From: Azotobacter vinelandii CA
GTDB lineage: Bacteria > Pseudomonadota > Gammaproteobacteria > Pseudomonadales > Pseudomonadaceae
DNA: 64,000 nt
Assembly (NCBI RefSeq): GCF_000380335.1
Contig: NC_021149.1
Span: 1,736,001-1,800,000 of the forward strand
Direction: 5' to 3'
A program made the translations under genes and the position numbers. This document shows positions 38,365 to 47,805 of this stretch, in pieces; the first letter of the stretch is position 1, and each line of letters begins with the position of its first letter. The notes under the pieces were generated by a model that saw only the letters and a program-made list of their open reading frames with translations, was not told the DNA's origin and searched no databases.

Positions 38365-40875
38365 ATGAGCGCCAGATCAGAAAATCCAGTGCAGTCCGCT
38401 CGTTTCGACGAGGCGACCGTATTGCACGAGCTTGAGCACTATCTTCCGAAACAGGCTCCGCTGAAGGATTTCGTTCACCACAATACCTTGCATGCTTTCC
38501 AGGATTCGAAGTTCCACGATGCGGCGAGAAATGCCTCGGGTATCTTCGGATACAACCTGTCTTTGAAACTGGATAAATACCGCGACCTTTATCATCGCGG
38601 CGAGATAACGCCGGCCGTGCTGGACTGGGTCGTCCGTCGCCACAAGGGCGATCAGTCCGACCTCTGGAAGACCAAGGTCGTCGCGGGCAGCTTCGCGCCG
38701 CCGCCCTTGCCGCGCATCGGTGCGGTGCGGGCGAACTGGAAGAAGAACCTGCGGATCGACCTGGACTCGCTGGTGCATCCGTTGCTGTTCCGCATTCTCT
38801 GCAGCTATCTCGACCAGGGCATCTCGATGTGGACCTTCCCGTCCGGCGGCGAGGGTTTCCTGTGCGCCATCCGCGAACTGGAGCGCCACAGCTTCACCAG
38901 CTTCTTCCGCCGCGAGCGGGCGCGCCGGCTGCTGCTCGAACAGGACTGTTCCATCGCCGGCCTGCTGAAGCTCCTGGTGCGCGACGAAGCGCTGTTCGAG
39001 CGCTACCTGTTCGACCAGCAGTTCGCCCATCCGGGCTGGTCGGGCATGGTCACGGTGATCGAAGCGCAGCCCGATACCCTGATCGACAGCCGCAGGATCG
39101 GCCTGCGCGAGCTGATCGTCTTCGAGTTGCTCCTGGAGATCGACGCGCTCGACGAGCATTTCGACGAGCAATGGAGCCCGCTGGAGGCGGAGCTGGGCGG
39201 CGAGCCGCTGGACATCCTCGCCGAGGTGCCGCGCACCGAGCTGCACGACGCCCTGGCGATCTGGCAGGAGGCGCTGGAGTGGAGCTTCTACGATCCCGTG
39301 CTGAGCGCCATCCAGCGCCAGCCCGCGGAAAGCCCGGCGCTGCCGGTGAAGAGCTTCCAGGGCCTGTTCTGCATCGACGACCGGATCTGCTCGTTCCGCC
39401 GGCACATCGAAAGCCTCGATCCGCACTGTGAAACCTACGGGACACCGGGCTTCTTCGGGGTGGAGTTCTACTTCAAGCCGGAGAACGCCAAATCCCACAC
39501 CAAGGTATGTCCGGGATCGATCGAGCCCCGATACCTGATCAAGGAAACCGGCAGCCGGGACAGGCTCGAGGCCGAGCCGCACTTCAGCAAACACTCGCAC
39601 GATCTGCTCGGCGGCTGGGTGATCTCGCAGACCCTCGGCTTCTGGTCGGCGGTCAAGCTCTTCGACAGCATCCTCAAGCCCTCGGCGAGCCCGCTCGGCG
39701 CCTCGTCCTTCCGGCACATGGACCGTGCCTCCAGCCTGACCATCCTGAACCGTTCGCCGGACGACCGCGAGGATGGCCTGCAGATCGGCTTCAGCGTCGC
39801 GGAGATGGCCGAGCGCGCGGAAAACCTGCTGGGCAGCATCGGCCTGACCCAGGATTTCGCGCCCATCGTCTACGTGGTCGGGCACGGCGCGAGCAACACC
39901 AACAATCCGCACTACGCCGCCTATGACTGCGGGGCCTGTTCGGGGCGGCCGGGCTCGGTGAACGCGCGGGTGATCTGCTTCATGCTCAACCACCCCGAGG
40001 TGCGCGCGATCCTCGCCGGCAAGGGCATCGAGATCCCGGCGGCGACCCAGTTCGTCGGCGCGCTGCACGACACCACCCGCGACGAGATCGCCTTCTACGA
40101 CGAGGACTCGCTCAGCCCCGATAGCCGCGCCCGGCACCGGGCCAACGCGGCGGTATTCGACAAGGCCCTGGCGCTCAACGCCAAGGAGCGCTCGCGCCGC
40201 TTCGAGCTGACCGACAGCCAGCAGTCGCCGGAGCGGGTGCACGAGGCGGTCAAGGCGCGCGCCGTGTCCCTGTTCGAGCCGCGCCCCGAGCTGAACCACG
40301 CGACCAACGCGCTGTGCATCGTCGGGCGCCGCTTCCTGAGTCGTAAGCTGTTCCTAGACCGCCGATCGTTCCTCAACTCCTACGACTACCGCGTCGATCC
40401 GGACGGCAGGTTCCTGCTCGGCATCCTGCGCGCCGCGGCGCCAGTCTGCGGCGGGATCAACCTGGAGTACTTCTTCTCCCACGTGGACAACCAGAAGCTG
40501 GGGGCGGGCAGCAAGCTGCCGCACAACGTGATGGGCCTGATCGGCGTGGCCAACGGCAACGACGGCGACCTGCGTCCCGGCCTGCCGAGCCAGATGATCG
40601 AGGTGCACCACCCGGTGCGAATGATGATCGTCGTCGAGCATTTCCCCGCAGTGGTCCTGAACACCATCCGCCAGCAGCCGGCCACCTGGGAGTGGTTCGC
40701 CAACGAATGGCTCAACCTCACGGTCGTCGACCCCGAGACCCACGAGCTGTTCCGCTTCCGGGACGGCATCTTCGAGCCGTACCGAGCGCTGACCGAACGG
40801 CTCGAGGTCGCCGCGGACCTCGAAAAACTCTTCGAAACCCAGGCGGACAACCTGCCTGTCCTCGCGTTGAGCTAG
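38365..40875 (+). CDS. dabA: Inorganic carbon uptake protein DabA (DUF2309)
   Basis: Cytoplasmic, membrane-associated zinc protein of 836 residues that with DabB drives bicarbonate accumulation; it is distantly related to beta-carbonic anhydrase. The zinc set is intact: Cys336 and Asp338 in LFCIDDRICS, His507 in VVGHGAS and Cys522 in YDCGACSGRPG, with the same spacing as in characterised DabA. The motif VHHNTLHAFQDSKFHDA near the N-terminus is also typical. ATG 38365 has GGAG 8 bases upstream; an earlier ATG at 38338 is weaker. It is followed after 8 bases by dabB. Confidence 0.92.
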   Translation: MSARSENPVQSARFDEATVLHELEHYLPKQAPLKDFVHHNTLHAFQDSKFHDAARNASGIFGYNLSLKLDKYRDLYHRGEITPAVLDWVVRRHKGDQSDLWKTKVVAGSFAPPPLPRIGAVRANWKKNLRIDLDSLVHPLLFRILCSYLDQGISMWTFPSGGEGFLCAIRELERHSFTSFFRRERARRLLLEQDCSIAGLLKLLVRDEALFERYLFDQQFAHPGWSGMVTVIEAQPDTLIDSRRIGLRELIVFELLLEIDALDEHFDEQWSPLEAELGGEPLDILAEVPRTELHDALAIWQEALEWSFYDPVLSAIQRQPAESPALPVKSFQGLFCIDDRICSFRRHIESLDPHCETYGTPGFFGVEFYFKPENAKSHTKVCPGSIEPRYLIKETGSRDRLEAEPHFSKHSHDLLGGWVISQTLGFWSAVKLFDSILKPSASPLGASSFRHMDRASSLTILNRSPDDREDGLQIGFSVAEMAERAENLLGSIGLTQDFAPIVYVVGHGASNTNNPHYAAYDCGACSGRPGSVNARVICFMLNHPEVRAILAGKGIEIPAATQFVGALHDTTRDEIAFYDEDSLSPDSRARHRANAAVFDKALALNAKERSRRFELTDSQQSPERVHEAVKARAVSLFEPRPELNHATNALCIVGRRFLSRKLFLDRRSFLNSYDYRVDPDGRFLLGILRAAAPVCGGINLEYFFSHVDNQKLGAGSKLPHNVMGLIGVANGNDGDLRPGLPSQMIEVHHPVRMMIVVEHFPAVVLNTIRQQPATWEWFANEWLNLTVVDPETHELFRFRDGIFEPYRALTERLEVAADLEKLFETQADNLPVLALS

Positions 40876-40883
40876 GAGTCGCC

Positions 40884-42752
40884 ATGGCTTCCGCACTGCA
40901 GATCTTCATCTTTCTACCGCTGATCGGCTTCCTGATCAGCCTGATCCACCCGGAACGGGACGAGAAACGGATCTCGCGCACCGCGCTGGTCACGGTCGGC
41001 GTCAACCTCGCCGGCTTCGTCCTGTTCCTGGCGTACTGGGCGCTGCGCGGCTTTCCCACCCTGGAGTTGAAGGATTTCGTGCTGTTCCACACGGACAGCT
41101 ACGAGTTCTACATCGACTTCCTGTTCGACCGGATCACTGCGACCTATGTGCTGGTCGGTACCTTCCTGACCTTCATGGTGCTGCTCTACAGCCGCCACTA
41201 CATGCACCGCGAGGCGGGCTATAAGCGCTTCTTCAGCACGGTGCTGTTCTTCTACGCCGGCTACGACATGGTGGTGTTCTCGGGGAACATGGAAACCATG
41301 TTCACCGGCTGGGAAGTGCTGGGGATCACCTCGTTCCTGCTGATCGCCTTCTACCGGGACCGCTACCTGCCGGTGAAGAACGCGGTCAAGGTGTTCTCCA
41401 TCTACCGGATCGGCGATGTCGGCCTGCTGCTGGCGATGTGGATGATGCACCACCTGTTCCACGCCAACGTCAGCTTCCACATGCTCGAAGACCGGGCCTT
41501 CGTGCTCGAACACTTGCAGCCGCACTCCCTGGTCGGCGTGTTCATGGCGCTGATGATCCTGGTGGCCGCCGCCGCCAAGTCGGCGCAACTGCCGTTCTCC
41601 AGTTGGCTGCCGCGGGCCATGGAGGGACCGACGCCGTCGAGCGCGATTTTCTACGGCTCGCTGTCGGTGCACATCGGGGTCTTCCTGTTGCTGCGCACCG
41701 CGCCGCTCTGGCGCGACCAGCCGTCCGTCTGCCTCGTCGTCGGCCTGCTGGGCGCCTCCACCAGCATCGTCGCGACGGTGATCGCCCGCTCGCAGTCGGC
41801 GATCAAGAGCCAGATCGCCTACGCCTCCATCGCCCAGATCGGTCTGATCTTCATCGAGATCGCCGCCGGTTTCGACGCCCTGGCCCTGGTGCACTTCGCC
41901 GGGAACGCCTTCCTGCGCACCTACCAACTGCTGGTTTCGCCGTCGGTGGTGGCCTACTTGATCCGCGAGCAGTTCTACAACTTCGTGCCGCGGCAACACC
42001 ATGCCAGGTGGGTGCTGCCGAAGAAGTTCATGTATTCGCTCTACATGCTCTCGGTGCGCGAGTTCGACCTGGATGCCTTCATGTACCGCAGGTTGTGGAA
42101 CCCCATGAAGAATCTGGGGCGGCGCCTGGACTTCCTGACCTTCTGGCGGGTCGTCGGCATCTTCGTGCCGGTCTATCTGCTGGGGCTGTTCCTGGTCTAC
42201 AACCGTGAGGCGTTGCCCGGCGCGGTCACGGAAATCCTGCCGGTGATCTTCGCGGCGATGGCGGCGGTGCTGGTGCTCAAGTCCTTCACCGAGCGCCGGC
42301 GCGCCCGGATGGCCTGGCTGCTGGCGATCCTGACGCACTTCTGGATCGCCCTGGCCACTTCCTTCAACGCCGACTTCGGCTTCAGCGAAAGTTACCTTTA
42401 CCTGAGCGGCGTGGCCCTGGCCGGAGTCGTCGGACTTCTCTGCCTGCGGCGACTCAAGCATCTCGAAGGCGATATCGATCTCGACCGCTTCCATGGCCAT
42501 TGCCGGCAGCATCCGAAGATCGCTTTCGTATTTCTGCTGAGTTGCCTGTGCGCCACCGGTTTTCCGATCAGCCCGACGTTCATCGGCGAAGACCTGATGT
42601 TCGCGCATATCGAGGAAGGGCAGATCGGATTGGCCTTTTTGACCAGCTTCAGTTTCGTCCTGGTCGGCCTGTCGATCATCCGCATCTACGCGCGGGTATT
42701 TCTCGGACCACATGCCAAGTCGGTCTACGAGGTGGCCTACAAGTCTTCCTGA
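40884..42752 (+). CDS. dabB: DabB, proton-conducting subunit of the bicarbonate uptake complex
   Basis: Inner-membrane protein of 622 residues related to NuoL and MrpA. About fourteen helices are visible, with the antiporter core motifs GWEVLGITSFLLIAFYRDRY near residues 142-161 and AAKSAQLPFSSWLPRAMEGPTP near 230-251, including the conserved Glu and Lys of the proton path. It energises DabA by the proton gradient. TAGGAG precedes the ATG 8 bases after the dabA stop. It is not a respiratory complex I gene, as no other nuo genes are present. Confidence 0.9.
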   Translation: MASALQIFIFLPLIGFLISLIHPERDEKRISRTALVTVGVNLAGFVLFLAYWALRGFPTLELKDFVLFHTDSYEFYIDFLFDRITATYVLVGTFLTFMVLLYSRHYMHREAGYKRFFSTVLFFYAGYDMVVFSGNMETMFTGWEVLGITSFLLIAFYRDRYLPVKNAVKVFSIYRIGDVGLLLAMWMMHHLFHANVSFHMLEDRAFVLEHLQPHSLVGVFMALMILVAAAAKSAQLPFSSWLPRAMEGPTPSSAIFYGSLSVHIGVFLLLRTAPLWRDQPSVCLVVGLLGASTSIVATVIARSQSAIKSQIAYASIAQIGLIFIEIAAGFDALALVHFAGNAFLRTYQLLVSPSVVAYLIREQFYNFVPRQHHARWVLPKKFMYSLYMLSVREFDLDAFMYRRLWNPMKNLGRRLDFLTFWRVVGIFVPVYLLGLFLVYNREALPGAVTEILPVIFAAMAAVLVLKSFTERRRARMAWLLAILTHFWIALATSFNADFGFSESYLYLSGVALAGVVGLLCLRRLKHLEGDIDLDRFHGHCRQHPKIAFVFLLSCLCATGFPISPTFIGEDLMFAHIEEGQIGLAFLTSFSFVLVGLSIIRIYARVFLGPHAKSVYEVAYKSS

Positions 42753-42763
42753 TTCGACTCGCC

Positions 42764-42836
42764 GGTGCAGGAGCGGATTTATCCACGATTGGCGGTGGCA
42801 GGCAAAGCATCGCGAACGAGTTCGCTCCTGCGGGTT
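42764..42836. repeat. Pseudomonas-type REP element
   Basis: GCAGGAGCG (42767-42775) and CGCTCCTGC (42823-42831) are inverted ends, with inner matches such as GCGAACGAGTTCGC near 42812-42825. The GCAGGAGCGGATTTATCC form is the widespread REP of pseudomonads. It lies between dabB and sulP. Confidence 0.75.
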
Positions 42837-42955
42837 TTCCGGCAACTGGCCGAAGCGTTGAAGGAAGTTCTTCCGATTCATTGAAAAGTTCTTGCCAGAG
42901 ATATTCGTACCAAGCATTTGAAAGTGCATGTAAATATCGAAGGAGTCATTGCCTT

Positions 42956-44554
42956 ATGAAAGCGTGTGCAATTCCAGAGGATGGCCTCAAAGGCCTCAAA
43001 CAAAACTGGCGCAGCGATGCGATATCGGGATTCCTGGTATTCCTGCTGGCGCTTCCTTTGAGTCTCGGCATCGCCAAGGCCAGCGAATTCCCGCCGGCCA
43101 TGGGCGTGCTGACGGCGATGATCGGCGGCATGTTCGTCAGTCTGTTTGCCGGCTCGCGGCTCACCATCAAGGGGCCGGCCGCCGGCCTGATCACCATCTG
43201 CGCCGGCGCCGTGATCGAGTTCGGCGGCGGCGCCCAGGGCTGGCACCTGGCGCTCGGCGCGATCGTCGTGGCGGCCGTGCTGCAGATGCTGTTCGGTTTC
43301 CTGCGCTTCGGCGCCCTGAGCGACTTCTTTCCGCATTCGGTCGTGCACGGCATGCTGGCGGCGATCGGTCTGATCATCTTCGCCAAGCAGATTCACGTGT
43401 TGCTCGGCATCGATCCGGCCAGCCTCAAGGGGTTGGAACTGGTCGAGCTGTTCGAGCGGATTCCCGCCTCGATCATGCATGCCGACTCCCGCGTGGCGCT
43501 GGTCGGCCTCGTCAGCCTGGCGATCATCTTCGGCATGCCGCTGCTGAAGATTCCGGGACTGAAGAAGGTGCCGGCGCCGATGCTGGTCCTGCTGGTCACC
43601 GTGCCCATGGCGCTGGCCATGGACTTCAAGCACACCGAGCCGGTGTTCGACATGGTGACCATCGGCGGCTTCTGGGCCAACGTCGGCTTGAACGTGGACT
43701 TTTCCCTGATCGGCACCGCGGTGTTCTGGAAGTACGTGCTGATGTTCCTGTTCATCGGCAGCCTGGAGTCCCTGTTGACGGTCAAGGCCGTCGACGGGCT
43801 GGACCCCTGGAAGCGCGCCTCGGACGCCAACCGGGACCTGGTCGCGGTGGGTGCGGGCAACGCCCTGTCCGGACTGCTGGGCGGCCTGCCGATGATTTCC
43901 GAGGTGGCGCGCAGCTCGGCGAACGTCGCCTTCGGCGCCCGCAGCCGCTGGAGCAACTTCTTCCACGGCCTGTTCCTGTTCGTCGCCATGCTGCTGTTCA
44001 TCCCGGTCATCGAGATGATCCCCAATGCGGCCCTGGCGGCGCTGCTGATCGCCGTGGGCTACCGCCTGGCCTCGCCCCACGAGTTCTTCAAGGTCTACCG
44101 CATCGGCGCCGAACAGTTGGTCATCTTCGTGGTGACCGTGCTGGTGACGCTGGCCACCGACCTTTTGATCGGCGTCGGTGCCGGCATCGCCACGGAACTG
44201 GCGTTCAACCTGATACACCGGGTGCCGTTCGGCAATTTCTTCAAGGCCCGCTACGAGCATTCCCGGCAGGGGGGCGAGGAACGGATCAAGGTCGGCGGGG
44301 CGGCGATCTTCTCCAATCTGCTGGGCTTCAAGAAGCTGTTCGCCCAGCTCGATCGTAGTTCCACGGTGATCATCGATTTTGCCGAGGCCCATCTGGTGGA
44401 CCATACCTTCATGGAGTTCCTGAGCCATCTCAAGGAGGAGTTCGAGCATGCCGGCGGGGCGCTGATCGTCACCGGCTTCGAGCGCTTCAAACCCTTCTCG
44501 GACCATCCGCTGGCCGCCCGCAAGCGCCTGCCGAGCAACGTCCAACTGGCCTGA
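42956..44554 (+). CDS. SulP family anion transporter, probable bicarbonate carrier
   Basis: Membrane protein of 532 residues: a SulP transport domain of about fourteen helices (residues 15-400), starting DAISGFLVFLLALPLSLGIAKASEFPP, followed by a STAS domain (about 430-530) with STVIIDFAEAHLVDHTFMEFL. AAGGAG precedes ATG 42956. SulP members carry sulfate, bicarbonate or dicarboxylates; next to dabA-dabB and in the same direction, bicarbonate (BicA-like) is favoured. A strong terminator starts at its stop codon, closing the three-gene group. Confidence 0.88.
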   Translation: MKACAIPEDGLKGLKQNWRSDAISGFLVFLLALPLSLGIAKASEFPPAMGVLTAMIGGMFVSLFAGSRLTIKGPAAGLITICAGAVIEFGGGAQGWHLALGAIVVAAVLQMLFGFLRFGALSDFFPHSVVHGMLAAIGLIIFAKQIHVLLGIDPASLKGLELVELFERIPASIMHADSRVALVGLVSLAIIFGMPLLKIPGLKKVPAPMLVLLVTVPMALAMDFKHTEPVFDMVTIGGFWANVGLNVDFSLIGTAVFWKYVLMFLFIGSLESLLTVKAVDGLDPWKRASDANRDLVAVGAGNALSGLLGGLPMISEVARSSANVAFGARSRWSNFFHGLFLFVAMLLFIPVIEMIPNAALAALLIAVGYRLASPHEFFKVYRIGAEQLVIFVVTVLVTLATDLLIGVGAGIATELAFNLIHRVPFGNFFKARYEHSRQGGEERIKVGGAAIFSNLLGFKKLFAQLDRSSTVIIDFAEAHLVDHTFMEFLSHLKEEFEHAGGALIVTGFERFKPFSDHPLAARKRLPSNVQLA

Positions 44555-44632
44555 GCGGCCATTCCCCACGCCGGCCGGGCGCCTTCGCGCGCCCACCGGC
44601 GACCGATCCGGCGGCCAGGGATGGCCGCTTTT
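44554..44632 (+). terminator. Terminator after sulP
   Basis: AGCGGCCAT (44554-44562) pairs with ATGGCCGCT (44621-44629), followed by TTTT. The 58-base loop has its own CGCCGG/CCGGCG pairing. The stem starts in the sulP stop codon. Confidence 0.65.
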
Positions 44633-44926
44633 CCAACGACCCTTGCGGATGCGACGGCCCAGCCATGGAGCCGGGTCGACAGGCCCGAAAGAAACTCCAC
44701 GGCGTTCCGGTCGGTCTACCCCGATGCTCCCCGGTTTTACTGCAACGTCCGGGCATATTCGCCCGTGTTCGCCGGGAATCGATTTCCTGACGCCGAAACG
44801 GGCACAGACTATCTTTTTGCTACAGCACTGCGGTTTTCATGGCGGGACCGCCTGTCCGCGGACGGAACCTATTCCGCCGCGGGAGCGAGGCGGCCGGCAC
44901 CGAAGGCCTTCGGATGGAGGAAGCTC
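44633..44926. other. Spacer upstream of the glycosyltransferase
   Basis: About 290 bases. The glycosyltransferase frame is open from 44621, but that ATG is inside the terminator arm and the translated 102 residues show no fold. The region presumably holds the promoter of the glycolipid triad. Confidence 0.45.
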
Positions 44927-46042
44927 GTGCACATTGCCGATATGACCATGTTCTATGCCCCCGCCAGCGGTGGCGTGCGGACCTATCTGGAGGCCAAGCA
45001 CCGTCGCCTGCGGCTGTATTCCGGGGTGCGCCACAGCGTCCTGGTGCCAGGCGCCGGCTACCGTGAGCAGGCCGGCATCTATGAGGTTCCCGCGCCCCTG
45101 CTGCCGTTCGCCAAGGGCTATCGCTTTCCGCTGCGCCGCGCGCCCTGGCGTCAGCAATTGCAGCATCTGCAGCCCGACCTGATCGAGGTCGGCGATCCTT
45201 ACGTGACGGCCTGGGCCGCGCTGGACGCCGGCCGGCGCCTGAACATCCCGGTGGTCGGCTTCTACCATTCGGATCTGCCGCGGCTGGCCGCCAAGCGCGT
45301 CGGTGCCTGGTGCGGCGAGCGGGTGAACGACTACGTGGCGTATCTCTACGGCCAGTTCGACCGGGTGCTGGCGCCCAGCCGGATCATGGCGGAAAAGCTC
45401 CTGCGCCTGGGCGTGCGGGAGGTGTTCGTGCAGCCGCTGGGCGTCGATCTGGAGGTCTTCCAGCCGATGCGCCGCGATCCGGGTCTCAAGCGCGAGCTGG
45501 GGCTTTCCGAGGAAACCCGGCTGATGATCTTCGCCGGCCGCGGGGCGCGCGAGAAGAACCTGCACATCCTGCTGGAGGTCGCCCGGCGCCTCGGCGCGCC
45601 CTACCATCTGCTGCTGGTCGGCGCCGACATGCCGCGTCGGGTGCCGGACAACGTCACGGTGATCAACGACTTCCAGCCGGCCGCCGCGGTCGCCCGGCTG
45701 ATGGCCAGCAGCGATGTGCTGCTGCATGCCGGCGACCAGGAAACCTTCGGCCTGGTGGTGCTGGAAGCGATGGCCTGCGGTATTCCGGTGGTCGCCGCGC
45801 GCGCCGGAGCGCTGGCCGAGATAGTGCCGTTCAGCGCAGGCCGCCTGTGCCGGCCCAACGACGCCCGGGCCATGGCCTCGACCGTGCGCGAGCTGTTCGA
45901 GGGCGATGTCGCCCGGCTGGGACGGCAGGCGCGCCAGCACGTCGAGGCCCACCATGCCTGGGATGCCGTGGTCGCCGGTCTGCTCGCCCATTACCATGCC
46001 GTGCTGGGCACGGCCGAGCTGCCGGTCGCCGTGAATGTCTGA
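44927..46042 (+). CDS. GT4-family glycosyltransferase
   Basis: Cytoplasmic/peripheral glycosyltransferase of 371 residues (GT-B fold). GTG 44927 is chosen because GGAGG lies 6 bases before it and the protein then begins VHIADMTMFYAPASGGVRTYLEAK, the usual start of the family. The donor-site EX7E motif is ETFGLVVLEAM near 260-270, and FAGRGAREKNLHILLEV near 200-216 is the nucleotide-sugar domain start. It overlaps the next gene by 8 bases. Relatives transfer mannose or glucose to lipids; the acceptor here is unknown. Confidence 0.87.
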   Translation: MHIADMTMFYAPASGGVRTYLEAKHRRLRLYSGVRHSVLVPGAGYREQAGIYEVPAPLLPFAKGYRFPLRRAPWRQQLQHLQPDLIEVGDPYVTAWAALDAGRRLNIPVVGFYHSDLPRLAAKRVGAWCGERVNDYVAYLYGQFDRVLAPSRIMAEKLLRLGVREVFVQPLGVDLEVFQPMRRDPGLKRELGLSEETRLMIFAGRGAREKNLHILLEVARRLGAPYHLLLVGADMPRRVPDNVTVINDFQPAAAVARLMASSDVLLHAGDQETFGLVVLEAMACGIPVVAARAGALAEIVPFSAGRLCRPNDARAMASTVRELFEGDVARLGRQARQHVEAHHAWDAVVAGLLAHYHAVLGTAELPVAVNV

Positions 46043-46802
46043 GCGCCATCTGCTGCTGGTCCTGCACGATGTCGCCCCCGAAACCTGGGCCGACTACCGG
46101 AATTTCGTCGCGGTGGTGGACGCCCTGGGCAACGTGCCCATCACCTGGCTGGTGGTACCGGATTTCCATCACCGCCAGCCGTTGACGGCGCACCTCGAAC
46201 TGCGACGCAAGCTCGACGCGCGGCTGGCGCGCGGCGACGAATTGGTCCTGCACGGTTATCACCACTGCGACGAGGCGCCGCCGCCGTGCAATCCGAAGGA
46301 CTGGCTGATGCGCCGCGTCTACACCCGCGAGGGCGAGTTCTACCGGCTCGACCAGGCCCAGGCGCGCCAGCGCCTCGAACGGGGCATGGAGGTGTTCCGG
46401 CACTGTGGCTGGCCGCTGCACGGCTTCGTCGCCCCGGCCTGGCTGATGAGCGAAGGCACCCGCCAGGCCCTGCGGGAAACCCCGCTGCGCTATACCAGCG
46501 ACCTGCATCACCTCTACCGGTTGCCGGATTTCCAGGCCATCGGTGCCCCCGGCCTGACCTGGAGCGCCCGCAGCCACTGGCGCCGCGGTCTGTCCCGGCT
46601 GGTCTGCAGCGGCCTCGCCGCCCGCCATCGGCAGGCGCCGCTCTTGCGTCTCGGCCTGCACCCGGTGGATATGCGCCACGACTTTTCCCGCCACTATTGG
46701 GTGGATCTGCTGGTGCGCCTGCTGACGGAAGGGCGCCGGCCGCTGACCAAGATCGGCTGGCTGGAGCGGCAGTCCGCGCAAGCGCCGGGGAGCGGCGCAT
46801 GA
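46035..46802 (+). CDS. DUF2334 polysaccharide-deacetylase-like protein
   Basis: 255-residue protein of the NodB-like deacetylase superfamily. The metal/catalytic Asp is in LLLVLHDVAPET near residues 5-16 and the His pair in LVLHGYHHCDE near 71-81; a late HPVDMRHDF block near 212-220 completes the site. There is no signal peptide, so it acts in the cytoplasm. It overlaps the glycosyltransferase by 8 bases and the membrane protein after it by 4, so all three are co-translated, pointing to deacetylation of an amino-sugar made by the first enzyme (compare GlcNAc-lipid pathways; inference). Confidence 0.82.
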   Translation: MSERHLLLVLHDVAPETWADYRNFVAVVDALGNVPITWLVVPDFHHRQPLTAHLELRRKLDARLARGDELVLHGYHHCDEAPPPCNPKDWLMRRVYTREGEFYRLDQAQARQRLERGMEVFRHCGWPLHGFVAPAWLMSEGTRQALRETPLRYTSDLHHLYRLPDFQAIGAPGLTWSARSHWRRGLSRLVCSGLAARHRQAPLLRLGLHPVDMRHDFSRHYWVDLLVRLLTEGRRPLTKIGWLERQSAQAPGSGA

Positions 46803-47791
46803 GCCGTGGCCTGTGGCTGCTGCTGGGCGGTCTGCTCGCTGCCCTGCTGATCCCCCTGCTGCTCGGCGGCACCGGGCTGTGGCGGCTGGTGCAGGGTTTT
46901 CCGGCCAATCTGCTGCTGGCCATGCTCGGCATCATCCTGGTCTGCTGGAACCTCAATGCGCTGCGCCTGCGCCTGCTCCTGCCCGGCTTCCGGCTATCCC
47001 AGAAGGACGCGCTGGGCATCGTCATGGCTACCGAGTTCGCCATCTGCGCGACACCGGGCGGCGCCGGCGGGCCCCTGACCCTGATGGCGCTGCTGATGCG
47101 CCGCGGGGTATCGGCGGCGCAGGGCACGGCCACCTATGCGGTGGACCAGCTCACCGACCTGCTGGTGTTCGCCTGCGCGCTGCTCGGCATTCTGGTCTAT
47201 GCCCTGTCCCATGCCCTGAGCCCGCACCTCGCCTGGCTGCTCGGCGTCAGCGCCGGCCTGCTGGTGGGGGTGTTCGTCCTGCTGTTCCTGCTCGGTCGCT
47301 TCCATCGCCAGATGTTCCGCCTCAACGGCCGGCTGTTGCAGCGCCTGGGCGTGAGCACGCGGCGCCGGCTGCAATACGCGCGCAAAGTGATGCGCTTTCG
47401 CAACGCCCTGCGCCAGAGCCTGAGTCTGCCGCGCCCGCTGCTGCTCGGCGTGTTCCTGCTCAGCGTCGCGCATTGGGGGCTGCGCTACAGCGTGCTTTAC
47501 CTGACCCTGCGCGGTCTGGGCAGCGAGCTGTCCTGGGCCTGGACCTTCCTGGTGCAGATGCTGGCGCTCAGCGCCGGGCAGGCCAGCCTGCTGCCGGGCG
47601 GCGCCGGCGGGGCGGAGCTGGCCTCGGCGGCGCTGCTCGCCCCGCTGGTCGGCAAGTCGACCAGCGGGGCGGCGATCCTGATCTGGCGCGCCGTCACCTA
47701 TTACTTCTACCTGATCGCCGGCGCACCGGTGTTTCTGCACCTGGCGGGCCGGCCGCTGCTGCGGCGGCTGGTGCGCTATCGGCAATCCTGA
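46799..47791 (+). CDS. YbhN/UPF0104 family membrane protein
   Basis: Inner-membrane protein of 330 residues with about eight helices, of the lysylphosphatidylglycerol synthase transmembrane (AglD/YbhN) family. Typical blocks are FAICATPGGAGGPLTLMALL near residues 80-99 and QASLLPGGAGGAELASAALL near 261-280, each with the PGG repeat. The catalytic LPG-synthase domain is absent. Such proteins accompany glycosyltransferases and are thought to move lipid-linked products across the membrane. ATG 46799 overlaps the preceding TGA. Confidence 0.83.
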   Translation: MSRGLWLLLGGLLAALLIPLLLGGTGLWRLVQGFPANLLLAMLGIILVCWNLNALRLRLLLPGFRLSQKDALGIVMATEFAICATPGGAGGPLTLMALLMRRGVSAAQGTATYAVDQLTDLLVFACALLGILVYALSHALSPHLAWLLGVSAGLLVGVFVLLFLLGRFHRQMFRLNGRLLQRLGVSTRRRLQYARKVMRFRNALRQSLSLPRPLLLGVFLLSVAHWGLRYSVLYLTLRGLGSELSWAWTFLVQMLALSAGQASLLPGGAGGAELASAALLAPLVGKSTSGAAILIWRAVTYYFYLIAGAPVFLHLAGRPLLRRLVRYRQS

Positions 47792-47805
47792 GGCGGCGGC
47801 TCCGG

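Noticed and set aside
44621-44926. Longer N-terminus for the glycosyltransferase
   Set aside because: The ATG at 44621 sits in the 3' arm of the sulP terminator, the translated stretch has no fold, and GTG 44927 has a GGAGG site and the family N-terminus.
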